From Paracoccaceae bacterium (GTDB taxonomy: Bacteria > Pseudomonadota > Alphaproteobacteria > Rhodobacterales > Rhodobacteraceae), in assembly GCA_014872875.1 (NCBI GenBank), contig WKFI01000021.1, forward strand, positions 124,001-188,000: a stretch of 64,000 nt of DNA. The letters are read 5' to 3'. Under the pieces are notes generated by a model. The model searched no databases, was not told the origin of the DNA, and saw nothing but the letters and a program-made list of their open reading frames with translations. A program made the position numbers and the translations under genes. Shown here in pieces: positions 7,846 to 16,596 of this stretch; position 1 is the stretch's first letter; each line of letters opens with the position of its first letter.

Positions 7846-8811
7846 ATGCCAAACATCATCGACACGCTCTCCAGCAATCTTCTGGTGCCAACCATCCTGT
7901 TCTTTACTCTGGGCCTGTTGGCGGCGTTTGCCCGCAGCGACCTGTCCATTCCGGGCGGCGCGGCCAAGTTCATGTCGCTTTACCTGCTGCTGGCCATCGG
8001 GTTCAAAGGCGGTAGCAGCTTGGCCGAGCACGGGATCCATGTGGATCTGTTCCTCGCGATCGGGGCGGGGGTCGTGTTGTCGTTTCTGATCCCGTTTGTT
8101 GCTTTTGCGCTGCTCCGGGGCATGACGCGCTTGGACACATTGAACGCGGCGGCTGTGGCCGGACACTACGGGTCGATTTCCATTGTGACCTTCGTTACGG
8201 CAACCAGCCTGCTGGACTTGGTGGGGATGACGTTTGACGGGTACATGGTGGCAGTTGCGGCCGCGATGGAGGTGCCAGCCATCCTGTCGGCGCTTTGGCT
8301 GGCGCATCGCTCCAATGGCGACAAGGTAAAGAACAGCGGGTTGTGGCGGGACTTGCTGGCAAACGGGTCCATCGTGCTGTTGACCGGGTCGTTCTTTATC
8401 GGCGCAGTAACCGGCGGCAAGGGGATGGAAATGATCGCACCCTTCATCGTGACGCCGTTCACGGGCATCCTGTGTCTTTTCCTCTTGGACATGGGCCTGT
8501 CGGCGGGGCGCAGCCTGATGAAGAACCGGCATATGCTGTCGCCGGGTCTGTTCCTGTTCGGTTTGATCATGCCGCTGATCGGTGCCGGCTTTGCCTGGGG
8601 CGCCGGGGTTGCGGTAGGGCTGGAAGGCGGCAGCCTGTTCCTGTTGATGGTACTGTCGGCTTCTGCCTCGTATATCGCGGTTCCGGCTGCGATGCGGATC
8701 GCGTTGCCACAGGCGGAATCGGGGATCTACCTGACCATGTCGCTGGGGGTGTCCTTCCCGTTCAACATTACCGTGGGGCTGCCGTTGTACCTGTGGCTGG
8801 CGGCGGGGTGA
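7846..8811 (+). CDS. SbtA-type sodium-dependent bicarbonate transporter (Sbt_1/DUF897 family)
   Basis: Integral membrane protein of 321 residues with about ten hydrophobic segments in two inverted halves. Recognisable family stretches are PGGAAKFMSLYLLLAIGFKGG near residue 40, AGHYGSISIVTF (about 107), and the C-terminal AAMRIALPQAESGIYLTMSLG. In cyanobacteria SbtA imports HCO3- with Na+ to feed carbon fixation; in a non-photosynthetic roseobacter it may serve anaplerotic carboxylases or pH balance. The ATG at 7846 has GTGGA upstream; a GTG at 7834 would add four residues. No SbtB PII-like gene follows, which is unusual for the cyanobacterial pair. Divergent from the LysR gene. Confidence 0.88.
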   Translation: MPNIIDTLSSNLLVPTILFFTLGLLAAFARSDLSIPGGAAKFMSLYLLLAIGFKGGSSLAEHGIHVDLFLAIGAGVVLSFLIPFVAFALLRGMTRLDTLNAAAVAGHYGSISIVTFVTATSLLDLVGMTFDGYMVAVAAAMEVPAILSALWLAHRSNGDKVKNSGLWRDLLANGSIVLLTGSFFIGAVTGGKGMEMIAPFIVTPFTGILCLFLLDMGLSAGRSLMKNRHMLSPGLFLFGLIMPLIGAGFAWGAGVAVGLEGGSLFLLMVLSASASYIAVPAAMRIALPQAESGIYLTMSLGVSFPFNITVGLPLYLWLAAG

Positions 8812-8829
8812 CCGGGGGACTGACCCCGC
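8803..8829. terminator. Hairpin in the convergent sbtA/desaturase junction
   Basis: Arms GCGGGGT (8803-8809) and ACCCCGC (8823-8829) with a 13-nt loop straddle the sbtA stop codon and the 22-bp gap to the convergent desaturase gene. There is no T run, so this is at most a weak bidirectional terminator. Confidence 0.35.
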
Positions 8830-8833
8830 GGGA

Positions 8834-9775
8834 TCAACTGCGCCAACCAGCCTCGGCCAGGGCGGCGCCGTACCCATCGGCCACGCGCATCTCGGAGCCA
8901 AGCCCCTTGGCGATCAGCATTTGATGCATGCGCTTCAACTGCCAGCAGGGCACATGCATTACCATGTGATGTTCCAGATGGTAGTTCACCCAATAGGGCG
9001 CCACGAACAGGCGCATCACCGGCCCGGCCAGCGTGGTGCGCACATTCTGCAGCGGGTTTTCCGACTGTTCGGTCGCACCATGTTCGGCAATGTTACGAAC
9101 TCGCAGGACGAACTGGAACCAGGTCAGATAGGGCAGGAGCCAGAAGGCCAGCCCGTACCACCATTCGCCCATGAGGCTCATCACGAGGGCGACGGCGGCG
9201 AAAACCGGCAAGGCCTTCCACAGATGCGGGGCCTTGAAGCTTTGGGCGAAATCAGAGGCAGCGGCCTTCATCGCGTCCTGATCTCCGGCCAGCCGCAGCG
9301 ACATAAGGATCTGGCCGGTCAATTGTTTGACTCCGGTCCGACCTGTCAGATCGCGGGTGAACTTGCGTCTGAGCGAGGCTTTGGACGTCGGGAATTTTGA
9401 GCTGAGGACCAGATCTGGATCTTTATCGGTTTGCGTAAAACGGTGGTGGGTCAGGTGGTAGTGGCGGTAGGCTGCCAATTCGGCCAGGATGGGACGACCG
9501 CAGAGCCATTCGCCGATCAGGTCGTTCCATTTGCGTGATTTGAACAATGCGTTGTGGGCGGCTTCATGCATCAGGATTGCAAGGCCCAACTGGCGCGAGC
9601 CAATTACCATGACCGCCAGGACAAAGCTGAGTGGATTGGGCCAAAGTGCGAAAAGTAAAACCGCCAGAGCGATCACACCCCAGCAATGCAGCACCAACCA
9701 AAGGCCCATCAGGTTCGAACGTTCGGCCAAAGGCCGGATTTCGTCGCTGGTCAGGAAGGACTTGCCGGGAGTCAT
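8834..9775 (-). CDS. Membrane fatty acid desaturase
   Basis: Di-iron membrane desaturase or hydroxylase of 313 residues. The three histidine boxes are clear: HEAAH (70-74), HLTHH (107-111) and HLEHH near residue 265. Two hydrophobic hairpins lie at about residues 24-66 and 190-225. Family members introduce double bonds or hydroxyls into acyl chains or lipids at the inner membrane using O2. Regiospecificity and substrate (phospholipid acyl chain, carotenoid or ornithine lipid) cannot be read from the sequence. GAGGTG lies four bases before the ATG at 9775. Convergent with sbtA. Confidence 0.9.
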   Translation of the reverse strand: MTPGKSFLTSDEIRPLAERSNLMGLWLVLHCWGVIALAVLLFALWPNPLSFVLAVMVIGSRQLGLAILMHEAAHNALFKSRKWNDLIGEWLCGRPILAELAAYRHYHLTHHRFTQTDKDPDLVLSSKFPTSKASLRRKFTRDLTGRTGVKQLTGQILMSLRLAGDQDAMKAAASDFAQSFKAPHLWKALPVFAAVALVMSLMGEWWYGLAFWLLPYLTWFQFVLRVRNIAEHGATEQSENPLQNVRTTLAGPVMRLFVAPYWVNYHLEHHMVMHVPCWQLKRMHQMLIAKGLGSEMRVADGYGAALAEAGWRS

Positions 9776-9871
9776 GACGCACCTCGTTTGCTGTGCGTCA
9801 TGGTGCGGGTCGAGTGCTGCACCTGTCAAACGGGGCGTCACGTCACATCAGTTGGCCCGGAATTCCCGCGC

Positions 9872-10831
9872 TCAGCCTTTCCAGTCGAAGAAGCCCGGAC
9901 CTGCTTTGGCCAGCAGGTCCTTCGCCATTGCGCGGCCCAGTTCGACCCCGTCCGTGATGGCCGCGGTGCGGTCGTCGGCAATGGCTTCGGATCCGTCCGG
10001 GCGCAAAACCTCGCCGCGCAGGCGCAGGGTGTTACCGTCAAGCTCGGCCAGGCCAGCAATCGGAGTTTCGCAGGATCCATCCAGTGCGGCCAAAAAGGCC
10101 CGTTCGGCCGCAAGACGCTGACCGGTTGGGGCATCGTGTATGGCTGACAGCATTTCGGCAGTGCTGGTGTCATCCATACGGCGTTCGATTCCGATCGCGC
10201 CCTGGGCGACGGCGGGCAGCATGTCGTTCGTGTCGATGGCCGTTGCCGGAACATCTGCCATGCCCAACCGGTTCAAACCGGCCATGGCCAGGAACGTGCA
10301 ATCCGCCACCTTTTCCCCCAGTTTCTTCAGCCGGGTCTGAACATTACCGCGGAATTCGACCACGTTCAGATCGGGGCGGCGGTTGAGCAGTTGCGCCCGA
10401 CGACGCAGCGATGACGTACCCACAACGGCCCCCGGCTGCAAATCGTGCAGCGAGGTGAAGGAAGGCGATACAAACGCGTCCCGCACATCTTCGCGCGGCA
10501 GGTAAGTGTCGAGGATCAAACCCTCGGGCTGCGCGACTGGCATGTCCTTCATCGAATGCACGGCAATGTCGATGCCGCCTGACCAAAGCGCCTCTTCGAT
10601 TTCCTTGGTGAAAAGGCCCTTGTTGCCGATCTCCTTCAGGGGCCGGTCGGCGTCGATCATGGCTCGATTGTCGCCGGTGGTCTTGATCACCACGATCTCG
10701 AATGCCTCGGCTGGCAGGTCGAACGCCGTGGCCATTCGGTCACGCGTTTCATTTGCTTGGGCCAGGGCCAGCGGCGATCCGCGGGTGCCGATTTTAAGGG
10801 GCGAAGCGGGGGAGGGCAGGGTCATCGTCAT
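9872..10831 (-). CDS. hemC: Hydroxymethylbilane synthase (porphobilinogen deaminase)
   Basis: Polymerises four porphobilinogens into hydroxymethylbilane in tetrapyrrole synthesis. The protein of about 319 residues has the KIGTRGSPLALAQA N-terminus, GLFTKEIEEAL, the substrate-contact SSLRRRAQL (140-148) and Cys254 in DGSCETPIAG, which carries the dipyrromethane cofactor. Two close ATG codons (10831 and 10825) are possible starts; no strong Shine-Dalgarno is seen. It is divergent from hemE, sharing a 108-bp intergenic region. Confidence 0.97.
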   Translation of the reverse strand: MTMTLPSPASPLKIGTRGSPLALAQANETRDRMATAFDLPAEAFEIVVIKTTGDNRAMIDADRPLKEIGNKGLFTKEIEEALWSGGIDIAVHSMKDMPVAQPEGLILDTYLPREDVRDAFVSPSFTSLHDLQPGAVVGTSSLRRRAQLLNRRPDLNVVEFRGNVQTRLKKLGEKVADCTFLAMAGLNRLGMADVPATAIDTNDMLPAVAQGAIGIERRMDDTSTAEMLSAIHDAPTGQRLAAERAFLAALDGSCETPIAGLAELDGNTLRLRGEVLRPDGSEAIADDRTAAITDGVELGRAMAKDLLAKAGPGFFDWKG

Positions 10832-10838
10832 GACAGCA

Positions 10839-10917
10839 GCTTTAGTCGCGTCACTTTGCCCTGACAAGCGGATCCGCTATGGCTGCCCTTGACAATTTGC
10901 CGCCCAAGCTAGACCCA
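10839..10917. promoter_or_regulatory. Divergent hemC/hemE control region with 12-bp palindrome
   Basis: A perfect palindrome AGCGGATCCGCT lies at 10867-10878. On the plus strand TTGACA (10889-10894) could be a -35 element for hemE. On the minus strand TTGTCA (10867-10862) with a 17-bp spacer to TAAAGC (10844-10839) could serve hemC, but this would start transcription almost at the start codon. These are weak calls from pattern only. Confidence 0.35.
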
Positions 10918-10939
10918 AGCAGGCAAGAAAGACACGAGG

Positions 10940-11989
10940 ATGACCATGGCCGGACAAAAGAAACTGCTGCGCGCGTTGGCGGGGGAAACTCAGGACGTGC
11001 CGCCGATCTGGATGATGCGGCAGGCGGGCCGGTACCTGCCGGAGTATCGCGCGACGCGGGCGCAGGCCGGGGATTTCCTGTCGCTGTGCTACAATCCCGA
11101 ACTTGCGGCCGAGGTGACATTGCAGCCTATTCGCCGTTACGGGTTTGATGCCGCGATCCTGTTTGCCGATATTCTGCTGGTCCCCCAGGCGCTGGGCGCC
11201 GATCTGTGGTTTGTCACCGGGGAAGGGCCGCGCCTGTCCACGATCACGGAACAGGCAGATTTCGATGTGTTGAAACCGGTTGATGCGATTCACGAGACCC
11301 TGAACCCGGTTTATGAAACCGTGCGTATCCTATCCCGGGAATTGCCCGAAGAGACGACGCTGATCGGCTTTGCCGGTGCACCGTGGACCGTGGCGACCTA
11401 TATGATCGCGGGTCGGGGTACTCCGGATCAGGGCCCGGCGCATGCGCTTCGCGAGGGCAATGTTGCCCTGTTTGAAGCTCTGTTGGAGCGGATCACGGCG
11501 GCCACCATTGAGTATCTTTCGATGCAGATCCAGGCGGGCGCCGAATGCGTGAAGATCTTTGACAGCTGGGCCGGTTCGTTGAAAGGGGACGCGTTCCAGA
11601 AATATGCGCTGGAACCTGCCCGCGTCATCACGGCTGCGCTGAAGAAACGTCACCCCGGAATTCCGGTAATCGGTTTCCCACGGGAAGCTGGGGAAAAATA
11701 CGTTGGCTTTGCCAAAGCCACCGGGGTCGATTGCGTGGCGCTGGACAACTCGGTCGATCCGGTCTGGGCGGCGCAGAATGTGCAGGTCGATGGCTGCGTG
11801 CAGGGCAACCTGGCATCGCGCCACATGGTCACTGGCGGTCAGGATTTGGTGGATGAGACCCGCAAGATTGTCGAGGCGTTCCGAAATGGCCCGCACATCT
11901 TCAATCTGGGTCACGGCATTACCCCGGACGCAGATCCCGAAAACGTGCAGCTGATGATCGACACGGTTCGCAGCATGGGGCGGGTCTGA
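10940..11989 (+). CDS. hemE: Uroporphyrinogen decarboxylase
   Basis: Decarboxylates the four acetates of uroporphyrinogen III to coproporphyrinogen III. The 349 residues match family length. The active-site N-terminal block [17 protein letters not shown] (15-31) and the [27 protein letters not shown] and NLGHGI motifs are all present. The ATG at 10940 follows ACGAGG; ATG at 10946 is an alternative. The 54-aa downstream gene overlaps its stop codon, indicating translational coupling. Together with hemC and hemF this covers three steps of protoporphyrin synthesis within 7.2 kb. Confidence 0.98.
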   Translation: MTMAGQKKLLRALAGETQDVPPIWMMRQAGRYLPEYRATRAQAGDFLSLCYNPELAAEVTLQPIRRYGFDAAILFADILLVPQALGADLWFVTGEGPRLSTITEQADFDVLKPVDAIHETLNPVYETVRILSRELPEETTLIGFAGAPWTVATYMIAGRGTPDQGPAHALREGNVALFEALLERITAATIEYLSMQIQAGAECVKIFDSWAGSLKGDAFQKYALEPARVITAALKKRHPGIPVIGFPREAGEKYVGFAKATGVDCVALDNSVDPVWAAQNVQVDGCVQGNLASRHMVTGGQDLVDETRKIVEAFRNGPHIFNLGHGITPDADPENVQLMIDTVRSMGRV

Positions 11990-12153
11990 TGGATTACAGC
12001 AAGTCGGGTGTGCCAAAGAAAGGCACCAACAAGCCGCTTCATTCTGAACATAACGCCAAGGGATCGCGCAAGAGCCCCTTTGGTGCCAAGGATGACAAGG
12101 CCGCGCTTTTGAAGCGGATGAAAGACGCGGCGGAGAAGGGCCAGAAGGACTGA
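11989..12153 (+). CDS. Small basic protein of unknown function coupled to hemE
   Basis: A 54-residue open frame whose ATG overlaps the hemE stop (TGATG). The product is hydrophilic and Lys-rich, with no cysteine, no membrane segment and a C-terminal helix-prone stretch (KAALLKRMKDAAEKG). Codon use and the tight overlap support real translation. The segment SPFGAK with an acidic-basic C-terminus recalls small uncharacterised proteins of Rhodobacteraceae, but I assign no function. Nucleic-acid or ribosome association is a guess from charge only. Confidence 0.65.
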   Translation: MDYSKSGVPKKGTNKPLHSEHNAKGSRKSPFGAKDDKAALLKRMKDAAEKGQKD

Positions 12154-12205
12154 AACCGATGCCCATGGCGCGTTGCGTTTAAACGGAAAACGCTACACGC
12201 ACTGG

Positions 12206-14053
12206 TCAATCGAACCGTCTAAGCACATTGGCTAGCCAGGGACGTTCGACCTCGGTCCCCTGATACATCGCGTGAAGGAAGCTGTGCGCGGTTGCCGGAT
12301 CGCTGGAGAAGGGGAAGCGGTGCAGGTGGGTTTCGTCAATCTCCTGCGCGGCCTCATAGATCACTTCGTCCTCTTTCACCGTTACCAGCACGCTCAGGTC
12401 CGCGATGGTTTCTGGATCGACGGCGGTGGGGTCGGCTGACAGGATCACGAAATCAGCCAGTTTGCCGACTTCGATGGAGCCTTTGTCAGCCTCCTCGAAA
12501 TGCTGATAGGCGGGCCAGAGCGTCATGGCTTTGAGCGCGGTCAGCGCGTCCACCCGCTGATGAGGCCCCAATATGTCGCCCGATCGGGTGCGGCGCGTGA
12601 CCGTTGCCCCCATCACCCTCATACTGTCCGGGAACGCGACAGGGGCGTCGTGATGGGTGCCGAACATCATGCCGCGGGTGCGAATCCAGCCGGTGGGCGA
12701 GATGTTTTCGGCGTTGATCGGCCCGACCGTGTGATCGCGGTGCCAGTCGCCCCAATAGAAGGTGTGCATGGGGAAGACCGACGGGAAGATGCCCAGCCGC
12801 TGCAGGCTGTCTACCTGATCTTCGCGCAGGAACTGACCATGGATCAGGACCGGACGGTTGTCCGCGTCCGGGTATGTCTGTTGCGCGGCGTCGATGGCTG
12901 CGATCAGCATGTCTGACGCGCCTTCGCCATTGGAATGGGTGATGATTTGCAGGTTGTTTTCAAAGCACCAATTGGTTGCGTCCCGCAACTGCTCCATGGT
13001 GATCGCGGCATAGCCTGCGTAGCCGGGCGGGTAATCTCCGACCGGATCGTAATAGGGACGGTCGCGCAAAGCAGTGAAGCCTTGCGGGGAGCCGTCGATG
13101 GTCAGTTTGCATCCGCCGACCCGAACGCCGTTTTCATAATCGCGCGAGGCGTTGGCCCCGATATAGTCGCGGGCTTCCAGCACATCCGGGAAGGCCACCA
13201 CGTCAATCGGCAGATCCCCGGCGGCCGCCACTTCTTTCAGGACCTCGACAATCTGTCCCGAAGACCGCCCCTCTTGCGCGGTGGTATAGCCGAAACGCGC
13301 CCACATCTGGCTTCCGGCCTTGGCAAATTCGCGCAGGCCATCTGGGCCCAGATTACCGATCATCGGCACCAGAGCGGCAAAGAAGGCGTATTCCTCCAGC
13401 ACGCCATCAGGTTCACCGGTTTCATCCTTGCGGATCACGCCCCCCGGAGGCGCCTTGGTGTCAGCATTGATACCGGCGAGTTCGAGTGCCTTGGAATTTG
13501 CGACGCCAAGATGACCGGATTGGTGGACGATGATGATCGGAACATCGGTTGAGACCGCGTCAAGGTCCTGACGGGTGGGATGGCGCAGCTCGGCCAGTTG
13601 CGCGTTGTCATAGCCAAAGCCGATGATCATGTCGGTCCGGGCCACGGTATCCGCATTGTCTTCGGCCCAGTTCCGAAGTGTTTGCTGCAGGCTGGCAATA
13701 TCAGTCACGTCGCCATCCGGCGGCGCCAGCAGGTTGGCGGACAGTGCCTGAAGCCCGCCCATGACCACATGGCCGTGACTGTCCACGAAGCCGGGTATCA
13801 TGGCCCGACCTGCCAGATCGAACATCCGGGTGTTGTCGGCCTTGTATCGGGTCAGATCCTGCAGTGTGCCCACGGCAAGGATGCGCCCGTCCTTGGTGGC
13901 GACGGCCTGCACATTTGGCTGGTTGTCGTCCACGGTCAGGATCGGCCCGCCGGAATAGATGGTGTCAGCAGTTTCCTGCGCGAGGGCCGAGGAAAGAGGA
14001 AACACGGCCAGAGACAAAACGAGGGCGGAGGCGCGAAGGGAAAACGGGCGCAT
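12206..14053 (-). CDS. Exported amidohydrolase (YtcJ-like, amidohydrolase family 3)
   Basis: 615-residue metal-dependent hydrolase with a Sec signal peptide (residues 1-23, cleavage after ALA-QE). The mature protein shows the composite beta-sandwich then TIM barrel layout: AMIPGFVDSHGHV with the metal-binding HxH, EEYAFF, a long barrel, and C-terminal SIEVGKLADFVIL of the amidohydrolase sandwich. YtcJ-like enzymes hydrolyse amide or formamide bonds of varied compounds; the substrate here is unknown. AGGAG lies eight bases before the ATG at 14053. Start codons further upstream would destroy the signal peptide. No partner genes adjoin; the convergent neighbour is the 54-aa gene after hemE. Confidence 0.9.
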   Translation of the reverse strand: MRPFSLRASALVLSLAVFPLSSALAQETADTIYSGGPILTVDDNQPNVQAVATKDGRILAVGTLQDLTRYKADNTRMFDLAGRAMIPGFVDSHGHVVMGGLQALSANLLAPPDGDVTDIASLQQTLRNWAEDNADTVARTDMIIGFGYDNAQLAELRHPTRQDLDAVSTDVPIIIVHQSGHLGVANSKALELAGINADTKAPPGGVIRKDETGEPDGVLEEYAFFAALVPMIGNLGPDGLREFAKAGSQMWARFGYTTAQEGRSSGQIVEVLKEVAAAGDLPIDVVAFPDVLEARDYIGANASRDYENGVRVGGCKLTIDGSPQGFTALRDRPYYDPVGDYPPGYAGYAAITMEQLRDATNWCFENNLQIITHSNGEGASDMLIAAIDAAQQTYPDADNRPVLIHGQFLREDQVDSLQRLGIFPSVFPMHTFYWGDWHRDHTVGPINAENISPTGWIRTRGMMFGTHHDAPVAFPDSMRVMGATVTRRTRSGDILGPHQRVDALTALKAMTLWPAYQHFEEADKGSIEVGKLADFVILSADPTAVDPETIADLSVLVTVKEDEVIYEAAQEIDETHLHRFPFSSDPATAHSFLHAMYQGTEVERPWLANVLRRFD

Positions 14054-14196
14054 GGAACACTCTCCTGAAAAGAACTCAAACACGTTGAGGGAGAGTACCA
14101 TGCAGGCAAGCACGCGCGAATACGACCTAAGGGGTGACCTTGCGTCTGCCCGGACACATATTCCGGTTGTCTGACAGTGCCGAACGGCCCCTGGAT

Positions 14197-15351
14197 CTAT
14201 TCGGTCAGGGTCCGAGCGATCAGTTCCTTCATGATCTCGTTCGACCCGCCATAGATCTTTTGCACGCGCGCGTCTGCGTACATCTGGGCGATCGGGTATT
14301 CCAGCATGTAGCCATAGCCGCCATGCAGTTGCAGGCACTCATCGACGACGTCGCATTGCATCTGGGTCACCCACCATTTCGCCATCGAGGCGGTGGCGGC
14401 GTCCAACTCTCCCCTCAGGTGTTTTTCGATGCAGTCATCCAGAAATACCCGAGCTACATGGGCGATGGTCTTAACCTCGGCTAGTTTGAACCGGGTATTC
14501 TGAAGCTCGATCAGGGCCTTGCCGAAGGCCTTGCGTTCCGAGGTGTAGGCAACGGTTTCCTCCAGTGCCTTTTCGATCACGGCAGCGCCCCCGAGGGCAA
14601 CCACCAGCCGTTCCTGTGGCAGGGCCTTCATCAACTGATAAAAACCTTGGCCTTCGACCCCGCCCAACAGATTTTCGGGCGGCACGCGGACATTGTCGAA
14701 AAACAGCTCGGACGTGTCCTGGCTTTTCATGCCGATCTTTTCCAGATTGCGGCCGCGACTGAAACCGTCGGCGTTTTCGGTCTCGATCATGATCAGCGAT
14801 ACACCCTTGGCCCCGGCAGACGGATCGGTTTTAGCGACAAGGATGATCAGGTCGGCCTGCTGTCCATTGGTGATGAAGGTCTTGGACCCGTTCACCACAT
14901 ATTCATTGCCGTCGAGCTTGGCCGTCGTTTTGATGTTCTGCAGGTCCGAGCCCGTGCCCGGTTCGGTCATGGCTATGGCGCAGACCATCTCGCCCGATGC
15001 CATTTTCGGAAGCCAGCGTTTTTTCTGATCTTCGGTGCCATAATCCAGCACGTAGCCCGCGCAGATCTGACTGTGGACCGAGTTGCCGAAACCCGAAAAG
15101 CCTGCGGCGCGAAACTGTTCGGTGACTATGACCGCTTCGTGCCGGAAATCGCCGCCCATGCCGCCGTATTCTTCGGGCACCGAGGCACAGAGGATCCCGA
15201 ATTCACCGGCCTTGTTCCAGAAGTCGCGGTCGATATGGCCCTGTTTCTGCCAGTGCTCTTCATGCGGGACCATTTCGTTGGCATAGAAATCACGCAGGCT
15301 GTCCTGCAGCAGGGTCAGTTCTTCGTCCATCCAGGCGGGTGTGTGGGGCAT
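14197..15351 (-). CDS. Acyl-CoA dehydrogenase
   Basis: FAD-dependent dehydrogenase of 384 residues, normal for the short/long-chain ACAD family. Visible motifs: the substrate/flavin loop CAIAMTEPGTGSDL, YVVNGSKTFITNG, the helix PQERLVVALGG, and the C-terminal IYGGSNEIMKELIAR. The last motif lacks Glu at the MCAD catalytic position (GGSNE instead of EGTxQ), so the base is probably in the preceding helix as in long-chain and isovaleryl-CoA dehydrogenases. AAAGGA precedes the ATG at 15351. It is 16 bp downstream of the CoA transferase gene, so the two act together. Substrate unknown. Confidence 0.93.
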   Translation of the reverse strand: MPHTPAWMDEELTLLQDSLRDFYANEMVPHEEHWQKQGHIDRDFWNKAGEFGILCASVPEEYGGMGGDFRHEAVIVTEQFRAAGFSGFGNSVHSQICAGYVLDYGTEDQKKRWLPKMASGEMVCAIAMTEPGTGSDLQNIKTTAKLDGNEYVVNGSKTFITNGQQADLIILVAKTDPSAGAKGVSLIMIETENADGFSRGRNLEKIGMKSQDTSELFFDNVRVPPENLLGGVEGQGFYQLMKALPQERLVVALGGAAVIEKALEETVAYTSERKAFGKALIELQNTRFKLAEVKTIAHVARVFLDDCIEKHLRGELDAATASMAKWWVTQMQCDVVDECLQLHGGYGYMLEYPIAQMYADARVQKIYGGSNEIMKELIARTLTE

Positions 15352-15367
15352 CGGATTGGTCCTTTGT

Positions 15368-16453
15368 TCAGGAGCGTTTGAGTTCGGCGCGGATGGCGTC
15401 ATCGTGTTGGCCGCGGGCCGGGCTTTCCGGCGGCGTCCAGTCTGGTTGGCCCTGGAAGCGGGGGGCAGGCGCGGCGTGCAGAATGCCGTCCGCCTCAACC
15501 CAGGTGTTTCGGGCATTCATTTTGTGTCCCTTGGCTTCGTCCGGGGTCAGAACAGGAGCGACACAGGCATCGGTCCCGTCGAACAGAGCGGCCCAATGGT
15601 CGCGCGGCTGGCTGGCAAAGATCTCGGCCAGCCTTTCGGTCAGCAGGGGCCAGAGCCCCTTGTCAAATTGGCGTTGGAAATCTGGATCGTCAGCCAGCCC
15701 CATCAAATCCAGGAACAGGGCATAGAATTTGGGTTCCAGACACTGCACGGTGATGAACCCGGCGTCGGCGGTTCGGTAGGTGCGGCTCCAATGTGGGCCA
15801 TCCAACAGGCTTTCACCGCGGGTGGGGTGGAAATTCCCGGCCTGCCGGATCGACAGAAGCAGGTTCATCATATGGGCCGAGCCATCATAGATCGCAGCAT
15901 CAACCACAGTACCCTGACCGGTGTCGCGGGCGTTCAGGATTCCGGCCAGTATCCCGACCGCCAGGTACATGGACCCGCCGCCGATGTCACCGACCAGTGT
16001 GGCCGGAGTTTGCGGAACATCGCCGGGGGCAGAGGCGTACCAGAGCGCGCCCGAAAGCGAGATGTAATTCAGGTCGTGGCCGGACGTGTGCGAAAGCGGG
16101 CTGTCCTGACCCCAGCCGGTCATGCGGCCAAAGACCAGCTTGGGATTGATCTGCTGGCAGGTCTCGGGACCGATGCCCAGTTTTTCCATCACGCCGGGGC
16201 GGAAGCCTTCGATCAGCCCGTCGGCGGTGGCGACCAGCGCCTTGAACGTGTCGATGTCGGAGGGATCTTTCAGGTCCAGCGCAATCGATCGTTTGCCCCG
16301 GTCGAGCAGAGACTTCTCCGGCATTCCCGGCGTCACTGCGCCGCCCTTGCGGTGGACGGTGATGACATCTGCGCCCAGATCTGCCAGCAACATGGCGGCA
16401 AAGGGGCCAGGACCCAGACCTTCGACCTCGATGATGCGAATTCCGTTCAGCAT
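15368..16453 (-). CDS. CaiB/BaiF family CoA transferase (or alpha-methylacyl-CoA racemase)
   Basis: Class III CoA transferase fold, 361 residues. The N-terminal VEGLGPGPFAAMLLADLGADVI and DLKDPSD, GLIEGFRPGVMEKLG, and MTGWGQDSPLSHTSGHDLNY blocks are those shared with alpha-methylacyl-CoA racemases (Amacr). In Amacr a His and Asp in this last block do the proton transfer; GHDLNYIS fits. It could either activate an acid by CoA exchange or epimerise a 2-methylacyl-CoA; the second would suit a branched or steroid-like substrate. GGAGAG precedes the ATG at 16453. A hairpin separates it from the SDR gene upstream. Confidence 0.88.
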   Translation of the reverse strand: MLNGIRIIEVEGLGPGPFAAMLLADLGADVITVHRKGGAVTPGMPEKSLLDRGKRSIALDLKDPSDIDTFKALVATADGLIEGFRPGVMEKLGIGPETCQQINPKLVFGRMTGWGQDSPLSHTSGHDLNYISLSGALWYASAPGDVPQTPATLVGDIGGGSMYLAVGILAGILNARDTGQGTVVDAAIYDGSAHMMNLLLSIRQAGNFHPTRGESLLDGPHWSRTYRTADAGFITVQCLEPKFYALFLDLMGLADDPDFQRQFDKGLWPLLTERLAEIFASQPRDHWAALFDGTDACVAPVLTPDEAKGHKMNARNTWVEADGILHAAPAPRFQGQPDWTPPESPARGQHDDAIRAELKRS

Positions 16454-16527
16454 GATCTCTCCTGTTTGTTCGTCGGCCAGTCTAGCCCGGCTTTGGTCGG
16501 GGTGAACCGATTTGACCCCCGCCGGGG

Positions 16528-16550
16528 GCGTTTTCTTGCCAAGAAAACGC
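16528..16550. terminator. Perfect 10-bp hairpin inside the catabolic cluster
   Basis: Inverted repeat GCGTTTTCTT / AAGAAAACGC with a 3-nt loop, between the SDR stop and the CoA transferase start. On the plus strand a T7 run follows nine bases later; in the transcribed minus direction it is followed by C/G-rich sequence, not U. It could be a REP-like element, an mRNA stabiliser or an attenuator that splits the operon in two. Confidence 0.5.
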
Positions 16551-16596
16551 GACGGATTTTTTTGAATTCCGTTCACCGCAGGGCTGTGGGGGCGGG

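Noticed and set aside
14054-14338. N-terminal extension of the amidohydrolase gene
   Set aside because: The extra residues lack conservation and would bury the signal peptide; a good ribosome site precedes the inner ATG at 14053.
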